In this document: positions 24,926 to 33,396 of the stretch, piece by piece
Position numbering within the stretch: position 1 is the first letter of the stretch
Layout of the letters: each line of letters begins with the position of its first letter
Origin: Acidisoma cellulosilyticum
GTDB taxonomy: Bacteria > Pseudomonadota > Alphaproteobacteria > Acetobacterales > Acetobacteraceae
Assembly: GCF_020621385.1 (NCBI RefSeq)
Contig: NZ_JAESVA010000003.1
Location: 620,001-684,000, forward strand
Direction of reading: 5' to 3'
DNA length: 64,000 nt
Translations under genes and position numbers: made by a program
Notes under the pieces: generated by a model
Told to the model about the DNA's origin: nothing
Database searches by the model: none
What the model saw: the letters and a program-made list of their open reading frames with translations, nothing else

Positions 24926-24954
24926 TTGGTAGATATGGTGCATCGCAGTATGCT
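24926..24954 (+). promoter_or_regulatory. ahpC promoter
   Basis: TTGGTA (24926-24931) and TATGCT (24949-24954) with a 17-bp spacer. The -35 box abuts the OxyR operator, the position expected for activation by contact with RNA polymerase. Transcription would begin about 35 bp before ATG 24995. Confidence 0.55.
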
Positions 24955-24994
24955 CCTTCACGGCGGTACTCGCACTGAGCCAGAAGGAAAGCGC

Positions 24995-25561
24995 ATGTCG
25001 ATCAACGTTAATTCCAAAATTAAGCCCTTCACGACCCAGGCCTATAAGCAGGGCAAGTTCATCGAGGTCTCCGAGCAGGACGTCCTCGGCAGCTGGGCCG
25101 TGTTTTTCTTCTACCCGGCCGACTTCACCTTCGTCTGCCCGACCGAACTCGGCGATGTCGCCGATCATTACGAAGAACTGCGTAAGATGGACGTCGAGGT
25201 CTACTCCGTTTCCACCGACACGCATTTCGTTCACAAGGCTTGGCACGACACGTCCGACACCATCGGCAAGATCCAGTACACCATGCTGGGCGACCCCTCC
25301 GGCGCCGTCACCAACAACTTCGGCGTGATGCGTGAAGGCATGGGCCTTGCCGACCGCGCGACCTTCATCGTCGATCCGGACGGTATCGTGCAGTCCGTGG
25401 AAATCACCGCCGAGGGCATTGGCCGCAATGCGAAGGAACTCCTCCGCAAGATCAAGGCCGCCCAGTATGTCGCAGCCCATCCGGGCGAAGTCTGCCCCGC
25501 GAAGTGGGAAGAGGGCGAACTGACGCTCGCCCCCTCGCTCGACCTCGTCGGCAAGATCTGA
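24995..25561 (+). CDS. ahpC: Alkyl hydroperoxide reductase subunit C (peroxiredoxin)
   Basis: AhpC reduces hydrogen peroxide and organic hydroperoxides. It has the peroxidatic Cys48 in FTFVCPTE and the resolving Cys167 in GEVCPAKW, so it is a typical 2-Cys peroxiredoxin. The 188-residue length and the start [12 protein letters not shown] match the enterobacterial-type AhpC that pairs with AhpF. AAGGA precedes ATG 24995. AhpF follows after 99 bp and OxyR after that, with an OxyR site upstream. Confidence 0.98.
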   Translation: MSINVNSKIKPFTTQAYKQGKFIEVSEQDVLGSWAVFFFYPADFTFVCPTELGDVADHYEELRKMDVEVYSVSTDTHFVHKAWHDTSDTIGKIQYTMLGDPSGAVTNNFGVMREGMGLADRATFIVDPDGIVQSVEITAEGIGRNAKELLRKIKAAQYVAAHPGEVCPAKWEEGELTLAPSLDLVGKI

Positions 25562-25660
25562 GGCTAGCCTCATCTGACGATCGCCGCCTGTTCCTTCGAG
25601 AGCGGGCGGCGCCTTCCCTGATTTGCCTTGCCCTCTCCTTTAGCCGTCGGAGTTCATCCC

Positions 25661-27241
25661 GTGCTGGATGCCAATCTGAAGACACAGCTCAAGGCCTATC
25701 TGGAGCGGGTTGTCCGTCCCATCCAGATCAAGGCTTCCGTCAACGACAGCCCCAAATCCCGCGACATGATGGAGCTTCTGCATGAATTGCAGGAAGCCTC
25801 CTCCAAAATTTCCTTGTCCGAATCCCATGATGATGGCGAGCGCGCTCCGTCTTTCGCGCTGACGACACCGGGACAGGATATCGGCCTGCGCTTCGCGGGC
25901 CTGCCCATGGGGCATGAATTCACCTCCCTCGTCCTCGCCCTCCTCCAGGTCGGCGGCCATCCGTCCAAGCTTGAGACGGCGATGATCGCGCAGGTCAAAG
26001 ACCTCGACGGCGATTTCACCTTCGAGACCTATTTCTCCCTCTCCTGCCAGAACTGCCCGGATGTGGTGCAGGCGCTGAACCTGATGGCGGTGCTAAACCC
26101 GAAGATCCGCCATACGGCGATCGACGGCGCGCTGTTCCAGCAGGAAGTCGATGCGCGTCAGGTCATGTCCGTGCCGACCATCTTCCTGAACGGCCAGGTT
26201 TTCGGCCAGGGCCGCATGGGCGTGGAAGAGATCGTCGCCAAGCTCGACACCGGTGCCGCCGGCCGTGAAGCGAAGAAGCTCTCCGCCGAAGCGCCGTTCG
26301 AGGTGCTGATCGTCGGTGGCGGTCCCGCCGGGGCGGCGGCCGCCGTCTATGCCGCGCGCAAGGGCATCCGCACCGGTGTCGCGGCCGAGCGTTTCGGCGG
26401 TCAGGTCATGGACACGATGGGGATCGAGAATTTCATCTCCGTCCCGCATACCGAAGGTCCGAAACTCGCCCAGGCGCTTGAGACGCATGTGCGTGAGAAT
26501 GACGTCAAGATCATGAACCTTCAGAAGGCGGCCGAGCTGAACCGCGAGGGCGATCACTTCGCCGTCCATATGGAAAGCGGCGCGGTGCTGAAAGCCAGGA
26601 CCGTCATTCTGTCGACCGGTGCGCGCTGGCGCCAGATGGGCGTGCCCGGCGAGGACATCTATCGCAACAAGGGCGTCGCCTATTGCCCGCATTGCGACGG
26701 CCCGCTGTTCAAGGGCAAGCGCGTCGCGGTCATCGGTGGCGGCAATTCCGGTGTCGAGGCCGCCATCGACCTCGCCGGCATCGTGAAGCATGTCACGCTG
26801 ATCGAATTCGACACCAAGCTGCGCGCGGATGCCGTGCTGCAGCGCAAGCTGCACAGCCTGCCGAACGTCACCGTTCTCGTCTCCGCCCGCAGCACGGAAG
26901 TGAAGGGCGACGGCCAGAAGGTTTCAGGCCTCGTCTATGAAAATCGCGTGACCGGTGAGCATCACACGATCGAGTTGGAAGGCATCTTCGTCCAGATCGG
27001 CCTGCTGCCGAATACGGACTGGCTGAAGGGTACGCTTGACCTGTCGCCGCGCGGTGAAATCGTCATCGACGGGCACGGCCAGACCTCTCTGCCCGGCGTC
27101 TTCGCGGCTGGTGATTGCACAACGATTCCGTACAAGCAGATCATCATCGCAGCCGGGGAGGGCGCCAAGGCCTCGCTCTCGGCCTTCGATTACCTGATCC
27201 GCTCCTCGGTTCCCGAGACGGAAGAAGCGAAGGCCGCTTGA
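25661..27241 (+). CDS. ahpF: Alkyl hydroperoxide reductase subunit F
   Basis: AhpF is the NADH-dependent flavoprotein disulfide reductase that regenerates AhpC. The N-terminal double-thioredoxin domain carries the CxxC SCQNCPD. The FAD domain begins [21 protein letters not shown], the redox-active YCPHCDG follows, then the NADH domain [14 protein letters not shown] and the closing [16 protein letters not shown]. The start is GTG 25661 with GGAG 8 bases upstream, aligning with the E. coli N-terminus ([13 protein letters not shown] there, [13 protein letters not shown] here). The frame opens earlier at TTG 25628, which I reject. 526 residues, normal. Confidence 0.97.
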   Translation: MLDANLKTQLKAYLERVVRPIQIKASVNDSPKSRDMMELLHELQEASSKISLSESHDDGERAPSFALTTPGQDIGLRFAGLPMGHEFTSLVLALLQVGGHPSKLETAMIAQVKDLDGDFTFETYFSLSCQNCPDVVQALNLMAVLNPKIRHTAIDGALFQQEVDARQVMSVPTIFLNGQVFGQGRMGVEEIVAKLDTGAAGREAKKLSAEAPFEVLIVGGGPAGAAAAVYAARKGIRTGVAAERFGGQVMDTMGIENFISVPHTEGPKLAQALETHVRENDVKIMNLQKAAELNREGDHFAVHMESGAVLKARTVILSTGARWRQMGVPGEDIYRNKGVAYCPHCDGPLFKGKRVAVIGGGNSGVEAAIDLAGIVKHVTLIEFDTKLRADAVLQRKLHSLPNVTVLVSARSTEVKGDGQKVSGLVYENRVTGEHHTIELEGIFVQIGLLPNTDWLKGTLDLSPRGEIVIDGHGQTSLPGVFAAGDCTTIPYKQIIIAAGEGAKASLSAFDYLIRSSVPETEEAKAA

Positions 27242-27257
27242 GCGGCTATCCTAAATC

Positions 27258-27338
27258 GTCGCCCGCGGGCTCGTCCCGCGGGTCTAACCGTCCGGGCGCC
27301 GCGATGGGTCGGTCCGCGCAACACGTGCGCGGATGACG
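27258..27338. repeat. REP-like bipartite hairpin element
   Basis: Starts GTCGCCCGCGGG, with the stem CCCGCGGG/CCCGCGGG, then TCTAACC, GGCGCC, GGGTCGG and a second hairpin CCGCGCA/TGCGCGG ending GATGAC. It sits in the 110-bp gap between ahpF and oxyR. It has the layout of the cores of the family 1 MITE-like elements but lacks their ends. Confidence 0.7.
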
Positions 27339-27351
27339 GTTTGAGAGATCG

Positions 27352-28296
27352 ATGAACCTCCGCGACCTGCAATATCTGGTCGCGCTCGCCGACCAGCGGA
27401 ATTTCCGCCGGGCGGCGGAGCTTTGCCTGGTCAGCCAGCCCACGCTCTCGACCCAGATCCGCAAGCTGGAAGACGAACTCGGCGTCACCTTGATTGAGCG
27501 GTCACCCCGCAATGTCATGCTGACACCTGCGGGGCAGGATATCACGGCCCGCGCGCGACGTATTCTGAATGAGGCCGCCGCTATCAAGGATGCGGCCAAG
27601 CGCATGAGCGCGCCGGAATCCGGCGTGCTGCGCCTCGGCATTTTCCCGACGCTCGGCCCCTATCTGCTGCCGCATGTCATGTCCGGCATCAAACAGCGCT
27701 TCCCGCATCTGGAACTGTTCCTGACGGAGGAGAAAAGCGACCCGCTGCTGGAACGCCTGCAAAGCGGCAAGCTCGACGCTGTCATCCTCGCCTTGCCGGT
27801 GCATGACGCGCAGTTGCAGAGCGAGCTTTTGTTCGAAGAGCCCTTTCTGCTCGCCGTGCCGAACAATCATGATCTGGCGGCGCGGCAGACCATCCGCATC
27901 GCCGAACTCGCCAACTATAATCTGCTCCTTCTGGAAGACGGCCATTGCCTGCGCGATCAGGCGCTGGCCGTCTGCGATACCTCGGGCTCGCGCGAAACCA
28001 CGGGCTTCCGCGCGACCAGCCTTGAGACTTTGCGCCAGATGGTCATGGCCGGCATCGGCATGACGCTGATCCCGGCGCTGGCCGCCCACGGCATGGCCGC
28101 GCCGCATGCGCGGCCGGTGCATCTTCTGGCTTTCGAGGGTGCCAATCCCAGCCGCCGCATCGCGCTGGTCTGGCGGAAAACCTCTGCCGTCGAACCGCTG
28201 TTGCAGGAACTGGCCGCCGCCTTCCGCAGCCTGCTGCCGGACAGCCTGCTGGATGCCCGCGCATTGGCCACAATCCCCGCGCTCGCCGCGGTCTGA
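27352..28296 (+). CDS. oxyR: Hydrogen-peroxide-sensing LysR-type regulator OxyR
   Basis: A LysR-type regulator of 314 residues with the N-terminal winged helix (AAELCLVSQPTLSTQIRKLE) and a C-terminal sensor domain. The redox pair Cys199 and Cys208 in EDGHCLRDQALAVC sits at the same numbering as in E. coli OxyR, so a disulfide switch is expected. It lies downstream of ahpCF in the same direction, separated by a hairpin repeat, so it may be partly co-transcribed. The likely target is the operator at 24889. Confidence 0.95.
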   Translation: MNLRDLQYLVALADQRNFRRAAELCLVSQPTLSTQIRKLEDELGVTLIERSPRNVMLTPAGQDITARARRILNEAAAIKDAAKRMSAPESGVLRLGIFPTLGPYLLPHVMSGIKQRFPHLELFLTEEKSDPLLERLQSGKLDAVILALPVHDAQLQSELLFEEPFLLAVPNNHDLAARQTIRIAELANYNLLLLEDGHCLRDQALAVCDTSGSRETTGFRATSLETLRQMVMAGIGMTLIPALAAHGMAAPHARPVHLLAFEGANPSRRIALVWRKTSAVEPLLQELAAAFRSLLPDSLLDARALATIPALAAV

Positions 28297-28320
28297 CTGT
28301 CTGGCGTCTGACTTTCTGGC
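28291..28320. repeat. Tandem 15-bp duplication over the oxyR stop
   Basis: GTCTGACTGTCTGGC (28291-28305) is followed directly by GTCTGACTTTCTGGC, one mismatch. The first unit contains the last codon and TGA stop of oxyR. It looks like a recent slippage or duplication event with no evident function. Confidence 0.7.
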
Positions 28321-28369
28321 ATCGCGGGGCCAGGCCGGCTAGATTGGCGCATACGGAGCCGACCGCGCC

Positions 28370-29623
28370 ATGCCCACCCTGTGCCGATCCTGCGACGCCA
28401 TCAGCGAAGAACCGCACCGCATCTGCAAGGCCTGCGGATCGCGGCGCCTGATCAGCCATCCCGAACTTTTCACCCTCACCATCGCCCATATCGATTGCGA
28501 CGCTTTCTATGCGAGCGTCGAGAAGCGCGATCATCCGGACCTTGCCAGCCGCCCGCTGATCATCGGTGGCGCCCATCGCGGCGTCGTCAGCACGGCCTGC
28601 TATATCGCGCGGCTTTCGGGCGTGCGCTCGGCCATGCCCATGTTCAAGGCGCTGAAACTCTGCCCGGACGCCGTCGTCATGAGGCCGGAAATGGCGAAAT
28701 ACGTTCATGAATCCCGCCGCATCCGCGCGCTGATGGCGGATATGACCCCGCTGGTGCAGCCGCTGTCGATCGACGAAGCGGCACTCGACCTCGCCGGCAC
28801 CGAAGCCCTGCATCGCGCGCCGCCGGCCGTCATGCTGGCCCGCCTCGCCCGCCGGGTGGAGGCCGAGATCGGCGTCACCATCTCGATCGGGCTTTCTCAT
28901 AACCGGCTGCTGGCGAAACTCGCCGCCGAGCGCGACAAGCCGCGCGGCTTCTCGGTCATCGGCGCGGAGGCCGCACAGCTTCTCGCGAACGAGCCGGTCA
29001 GTCTTCTGCCCGGCATCGGCCCCGCCGCGACGACCCGGCTGACGGGTATCGGTTTCACGCGCCTGGCCCAGCTTCAGGCGCTCGACGTCGCGACCGCCTA
29101 TCGCCTGCTCGGGCCGGACGGCCCGGCGCTCTGCCGCCGTGCGCGGGGCGAGGATGACCGCCGCGTCGAGCCGGTGCGGGAAACGAAATCGATCAGCGCC
29201 GAGACGACCTTCGACACGGATATCCGGACCCTGCCGGAGCTGGAGAGGATCCTGTGGCAGATCGCCGAAAAGCTGGCCCGGCGGCTGCGCCGGGAAGAAT
29301 TCGCGGCCGGCGGCATCACGCTGAAGCTCAAGACCAGCGAGCATAAGCTGCGCACCCGCAGCCTGCGCCTCGCGGTGCCGACCGCCTTGCCGGATCTGCT
29401 CTACGCGGCCGGCCGCTCTCTTCTCGCGCGGGAAATCGACGGCACGGCCTTTCGCCTGCTCGGCCTCGGCGCGCAGCCGCTGCGCGCCGTGCAGGACGCG
29501 GACCCGGTCGATCTCGCCGACCCCGATTCCGAGCGGCGGGTCGCTCGCCAGCAGGCGCTGAACCGGCTACGAGACAAGTTCGGTACGGGCATCATCGGAC
29601 GCGGACGAGGCTTCACCCCATGA
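28370..29623 (+). CDS. dinB: DNA polymerase IV with N-terminal zinc-binding motif
   Basis: A Y-family translesion polymerase of 417 residues. The catalytic motifs are HIDCDAFYASVEKRD, VSTACYIARLSGVRSAMPM and the SIDEA carboxylates, followed by the helix-hairpin-helix thumb (LPGIGPAATTRL) and little finger. About 35 residues precede the palm and carry two CxxC pairs (CRSC and CKAC), a small zinc-ribbon-like extension seen in a subset of alphaproteobacterial DinB proteins. The C-terminus lacks an obvious clamp-binding motif. Its stop overlaps the xylB start by 4 bases. I saw no LexA box just upstream. Confidence 0.94.
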   Translation: MPTLCRSCDAISEEPHRICKACGSRRLISHPELFTLTIAHIDCDAFYASVEKRDHPDLASRPLIIGGAHRGVVSTACYIARLSGVRSAMPMFKALKLCPDAVVMRPEMAKYVHESRRIRALMADMTPLVQPLSIDEAALDLAGTEALHRAPPAVMLARLARRVEAEIGVTISIGLSHNRLLAKLAAERDKPRGFSVIGAEAAQLLANEPVSLLPGIGPAATTRLTGIGFTRLAQLQALDVATAYRLLGPDGPALCRRARGEDDRRVEPVRETKSISAETTFDTDIRTLPELERILWQIAEKLARRLRREEFAAGGITLKLKTSEHKLRTRSLRLAVPTALPDLLYAAGRSLLAREIDGTAFRLLGLGAQPLRAVQDADPVDLADPDSERRVARQQALNRLRDKFGTGIIGRGRGFTP

Positions 29624-31098
29624 CTTGCTACCTGGGCATCGATCTCGGCACCTCTGCCGTCAAAGCCATTATCGTTGACGAGCGGGAGGCCGTTCTCGCC
29701 TCTGTCTCCATCCCCGTGCCGGCGCCCAAGCATCCCATGCCCCATGCTTCCGAACAGGAGCCGGACAGTTGGTGGCAAGCCGTGGAAGCCGTGCTGGATC
29801 AGCTCGCTGCCGGTCATCCGGACCTCATGGGCCGCGTGCGCGGTATCGGCCTCAGCGGCCAGATGCATGGGCTTTGCCTGCTGGATGCCGAAGACAGGCC
29901 GGTTCGTCCCGCCATGCTGTGGAATGACGGTCGCGCTGAGGCGGAGGCGGAGGCGTTGCAGGCCGAGGGCGAGGACCTTGCCCGCATGCTCGGCGTCCCG
30001 GCCATGGCGGGTCTCACCGCGCCCAAAATTCTCTGGCTGCAGAAGCATGAGCCTGAAGTGCTCGGGCGCGCGCGCCGCCTGCTGCTGCCCAAGGATTACG
30101 TTCGCCTGCATCTGACCGGCAATTACGTGACCGACGTCACGGACGCCGCCGGCACCTGGCTGCTGGACGAGGCGCAACGTGGGTGGAGCGACGCTGCCAT
30201 CCGTCGCATCGGGCTGGACGCGGCCCTGCTGCCGCCGGTCGTCGAAAGCCCGGCCGATACCGGCACGCTGCGACCGGAGATCGCACATCGCTTCCGCATG
30301 TCGCCTGGCACCGTGGTCGCGGGCGGGGCAGGGGATACGCTCGCGGGCGGCCTCGGCATCGGCGTGGTCGAGAATGGCAGCAGCTTCGTGGCGCTCGGCA
30401 CCTCCGGCCAGGTCTTCGTCGCGACCGATGACTACCGGCCGGCCCCGGCGCAGGTGGTCCATAGCTTCTGCCACTGCCTGCCCGGCCGGTGGAGTGCCAT
30501 GGCCGCCGTGCTCAATGGCGCCAGCGCGCTCGCGACCATGGCCCGGCTTGGCGCGGCCTCGGATATCGCGGCCCTTTTGGAAGAGGTCGAGGCGGGGTTC
30601 ACCGGTCCCAGTCCGATCCTGTTCCTGCCTTACCTGACCGGGGAGCGCAGCCCGCATAACGATCCCTGGGCACGCGGCGTGCTTTTCGGCCTGACGCCGG
30701 ACAGCAATCGCGCGGCGATGATCCAGGCGGTGTTGGAGGGTGTCGCCTTCAGCCTCGCCGATGGTGTCGCGGCGCTGAATTCGGCCGGCATTTCGGTGGG
30801 CGAGGCCGGGTTCATCGGCGGCGGCGCCCGCAGCCGGTTCTGGGCCCGCATCATCGCCTCGGCCACGGGCCTCACGCTCAACCGCTTTGCCGACGGCGCC
30901 CATGGTGCGGCTTTCGGGGCCGCGCGGCTCGGCCGCATGGCGGCGGGTGATGGGCTGGTTTCGACCCAACCCGCGATCGTCGAAACCATCGCGCCGGACG
31001 CCGATCTGCGCGACGCCTATCAGCCAAGGCTGGAGGCCTACCGCAGCCTCTACCGCACCCTGAAGCCGGAATTCCGGCGGGAGAAGGGGGCCGTTTAG
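29620..31098 (+). CDS. xylB: Xylulokinase
   Basis: A FGGY-family sugar kinase of 492 residues. The start YLGIDLGTSAVKAIIVDE is the first phosphate loop; GLSGQMHGLCLLD, LWNDGRA, VTDVTDAAGT and FIGGGARSRFWARI are xylulokinase-type signatures. It phosphorylates D-xylulose, feeding the pentose phosphate pathway. The unusual partner is dinB, whose stop it overlaps (ATGA). No xylose isomerase or transporter is adjacent, so it may serve xylitol or arabitol catabolism from elsewhere. Confidence 0.93.
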   Translation: MTCYLGIDLGTSAVKAIIVDEREAVLASVSIPVPAPKHPMPHASEQEPDSWWQAVEAVLDQLAAGHPDLMGRVRGIGLSGQMHGLCLLDAEDRPVRPAMLWNDGRAEAEAEALQAEGEDLARMLGVPAMAGLTAPKILWLQKHEPEVLGRARRLLLPKDYVRLHLTGNYVTDVTDAAGTWLLDEAQRGWSDAAIRRIGLDAALLPPVVESPADTGTLRPEIAHRFRMSPGTVVAGGAGDTLAGGLGIGVVENGSSFVALGTSGQVFVATDDYRPAPAQVVHSFCHCLPGRWSAMAAVLNGASALATMARLGAASDIAALLEEVEAGFTGPSPILFLPYLTGERSPHNDPWARGVLFGLTPDSNRAAMIQAVLEGVAFSLADGVAALNSAGISVGEAGFIGGGARSRFWARIIASATGLTLNRFADGAHGAAFGAARLGRMAAGDGLVSTQPAIVETIAPDADLRDAYQPRLEAYRSLYRTLKPEFRREKGAV

Positions 31099-31113
31099 GA
31101 GCTACCTTTTTGT

Positions 31114-31213
31114 GTCGCCCGCGGCTGCATGCCGCGGGTCTACCCGTTCCGGCGCCCAAACAGCCGCTTGCCTGCACAGACGGGTAGATGCGCGGAACAA
31201 GTCCGCGCACGAC
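31114..31213. repeat. REP-like bipartite hairpin element, full copy
   Basis: The first hairpin CCCGCGGC/GCCGCGGG is followed by TCTACCC, GGCGCCC, then GGGTAGA and the second hairpin TGCGCGGA/TCCGCGCA ending CGAC. The two inner boxes TCTACCC and GGGTAGA are themselves complementary, so the whole 100 bp can fold into one nested structure. It separates convergent xylB and the WD40 gene and could act as a bidirectional terminator. Confidence 0.75.
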
Positions 31214-31219
31214 GCTCAA

Positions 31220-32287
31220 TCAGCGCTTCGAGAGATCGACCACGCCGGCATAGCCATGCTCGGTGCCGAAGGCGAGATGGCTGCCGCTGTCATTCCAGGC
31301 CAGCGCCGTCACCGCGCCATTGCCTGGCGCCGCGACGGGCAGGATGCGCTGGGATTCGATATCGGCCAGCACCACGCGGCCATCGGCGAAACCGGCCGCC
31401 ACCATGTCCGAGCGCGGATTGAACAGCACGCGGCTGACGATAACATTCGCACCACCCCCCAGTTCCACCGGCGGCTTGCCCATCGGGCCACCGCCGAAGA
31501 AGGGCCAGACCACAATCGTATCGGCGCCGGACGAGGCCAGCCAGCGGCCGGAGCGCGAGAAGGAGATCGATTCCGGCTTGGTCGGATAGCCGCTCATGCG
31601 CATGTGCTGGCTATCGGTCAGCCGCCAGCCGTGCAGCGCATTCTCCTGCATGCTGGTGACGACGGATTCGCCGTCCGGGTGAAGGGCGACGCCGATATGG
31701 CTGCCCTTCCATTCCAGCCGGCGCGGCGCATCGGTCTTGGCGGCGACGAACCACAGGCTGGCGCCGCTGTAATGCGAAGCCGCGATCCGCTTGCCGCGAT
31801 TGTCGAAGCTGATGCCGGTGACGGTGGAGGGATGCTCCAGCACCTTCAGCTTCTGGCCCCGCGCGTCGAACAGGTGAACCTGCTTACCCGCCGTGCAGGC
31901 CAGGATCGGCACATCCTTGTCGCGGCCACGGCCGGGGGCGAAGGTCGCCACATGGTCCACCCATTTGGAGCCGAGGTCAGCGAGCGTCACCGCCTCGCCG
32001 TCCGGCTTCACGCGGCGGAAATCGCCGTCGTCCCCGCCGGTGATGACGGCACCGGGCAGGACGTCCGCGGCCAGGCCCAGCACGGCACCCTCATGCACCA
32101 GGGCGCTGGTCCATGCGGCTTCCGCGTCGGTGACCGGCGCGAAATGGACGGACCCGTCTCCCAGCCCGAAGGAGACGAAAGCGCCGCCGCGATCGAAGGC
32201 GATCTGCACGACATAGGCATCAAGGGCACGATGGAAGCCGCGCGTCTCGACCAGGTTTTCGCGGGTCGGGGATTGAGCAGATGACAT
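31220..32287 (-). CDS. WD40-repeat protein next to a COG0523 GTPase
   Basis: A beta-propeller protein of 355 residues. Repeated blades end in W/F-x-V/A patterns and contain the GD/GH-type turns (ITGGDDGDFRRV, LACTAGKQVHLFD, IAASHYSGASLWF, LASSGADTIVVW, VAAGFADGRVVLAD, LAFGTEHGYAGVVD). It has no signal peptide. The gene follows the COG0523 GTPase with an overlap or tight junction; a TTG at 32299 would overlap it by 4 bases, while ATG 32287 gives the more usual start. WD40/COG0523 neighbours recur in alphaproteobacteria, suggesting a joint role in metal handling. Confidence 0.82.
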   Translation of the reverse strand: MSSAQSPTRENLVETRGFHRALDAYVVQIAFDRGGAFVSFGLGDGSVHFAPVTDAEAAWTSALVHEGAVLGLAADVLPGAVITGGDDGDFRRVKPDGEAVTLADLGSKWVDHVATFAPGRGRDKDVPILACTAGKQVHLFDARGQKLKVLEHPSTVTGISFDNRGKRIAASHYSGASLWFVAAKTDAPRRLEWKGSHIGVALHPDGESVVTSMQENALHGWRLTDSQHMRMSGYPTKPESISFSRSGRWLASSGADTIVVWPFFGGGPMGKPPVELGGGANVIVSRVLFNPRSDMVAAGFADGRVVLADIESQRILPVAAPGNGAVTALAWNDSGSHLAFGTEHGYAGVVDLSKR

Positions 32288-32295
32288 AAGGCTGA

Positions 32296-33294
32296 TCAAT
32301 CCACCTGGCAGGATTCGAAGCCGCGGCGCAGCTGCGGACGGTTAAGGTCACGGCCGATAAAGACGATGCGGCTCTGGCGCTTTTCGCCTTCTTTCCAGGG
32401 ACCGATGAAATCGCCGTCGGCGATCATATGCACGGCCTGGAAGGCGAAGCGGCGATCTTCACCGGTATAGTCCAGAATGCCCTTGGTCCGCAGCAGATCC
32501 GCGCCCTTGGCATTGAGCAGCGCGCCGATCCAGCCGTTGAACTTCTGCGGGTCGATGGGGCGGGAGACCGTAAAGCTCATGCTGCTGATCTCCTCGTTAT
32601 GCTCATGCTCGTCGCTGTCGAGGAAGTCGGGGTCGAGCGCCAGGATACGGTTGAGGTCGAAGGCATTGCGGCCCATCACGGCCTCGATCGCGACGCCGGA
32701 CTTTTCCGAGCGGATGATCGGGGCAATTGCGTTGATGGCGCGAATACGCCCCTCAACCGCGACCAGCTCGGCGGTGCTGACCAGGTCGATCTTGTTCAGC
32801 AGGATGACATCGGCGAAGGCGATCTGGGCGGCGGCTTCAGCGCTGTCGGCCAGGCGCGCGGGCAGGTTCAGGGCGTCGACCACGGTCACGATCGCGTCCA
32901 GCCGCGCCTTCGCCTTCACGCCTTCATCGACGAAGAAGGTCTGCGCCACGGGGGCGGGGTTCGCGAGGCCGGTCGTCTCGATGATGATGCCGTCGAACTT
33001 GGTGCGGCGCTTCATCAGCCCGGCCAGAATGCGGATCAGATCGCCGCGCACGGTGCAGCAGATGCAGCCGTTATTCATCTCGAAGACTTCCTCGTCGGCA
33101 TCGACGACAAGGTCGTTATCCACGCCAAGCTCACCAAATTCATTGACGATCACGGCGTATTTCTTGCCGTGATTCTCGGTCAGGATGCGGTTCAGCAGCG
33201 TGGTCTTGCCCGCGCCCAGATAGCCGGTGAGGACGGTCACGGGAACCAGGGTCGGGACGGCCGTGGCGATTGTTTCGACGACGGTATCGGGCAT
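32296..33294 (-). CDS. COG0523-family GTPase, putative zinc metallochaperone (CobW/YjiA type)
   Basis: A G3E-family GTPase: Walker A GYLGAGKTTLLN, the metal-binding GCICC motif in NNGCICCTVRGDL, Walker B ETTGLANP, and NKID for guanine recognition. The C-terminal CobW_C domain follows a short His-containing linker (DEHEHNEE). Such proteins insert or deliver Zn or Co, and many are induced by zinc limitation. ATG 33294 has GGAG 8 bases upstream; GTG 33312 is in frame. I looked for a canonical Zur palindrome in 33295-33396 and saw none. 332 residues. Confidence 0.9.
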   Translation of the reverse strand: MPDTVVETIATAVPTLVPVTVLTGYLGAGKTTLLNRILTENHGKKYAVIVNEFGELGVDNDLVVDADEEVFEMNNGCICCTVRGDLIRILAGLMKRRTKFDGIIIETTGLANPAPVAQTFFVDEGVKAKARLDAIVTVVDALNLPARLADSAEAAAQIAFADVILLNKIDLVSTAELVAVEGRIRAINAIAPIIRSEKSGVAIEAVMGRNAFDLNRILALDPDFLDSDEHEHNEEISSMSFTVSRPIDPQKFNGWIGALLNAKGADLLRTKGILDYTGEDRRFAFQAVHMIADGDFIGPWKEGEKRQSRIVFIGRDLNRPQLRRGFESCQVD

Positions 33295-33396
33295 GGGAAT
33301 ACTCCGGGTCACGAAGGCAAGAACGAAAATCTATACAGGACTATATAGGTCCGGTCTTTCCTGAGGGCGAGGGTCCGGCTCTGCTTTGGCTGCACA

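Larger units (their letters stand above)
24687..24994. promoter_or_regulatory. Control region of ahpC
   Basis: A 308-bp gap between divergent ppk2 and ahpC, noticeably A+T-richer at 24840-24940 than the rest of the window. It holds the OxyR operator and promoter listed separately. TGCATCGCAG occurs twice as a direct repeat (about 24873 and 24939), flanking the operator, and the first copy is part of a GCTGC-ATC-GCAGC dyad. No ORF is supported. Confidence 0.6.

Noticed and set aside
33295-33396. Possible Zur operator upstream of the COG0523 GTPase
   Set aside because: CTATATAG and nearby TATAG repeats resemble a -10 region; the usual TGTTATA-type alphaproteobacterial Zur palindrome is not present.
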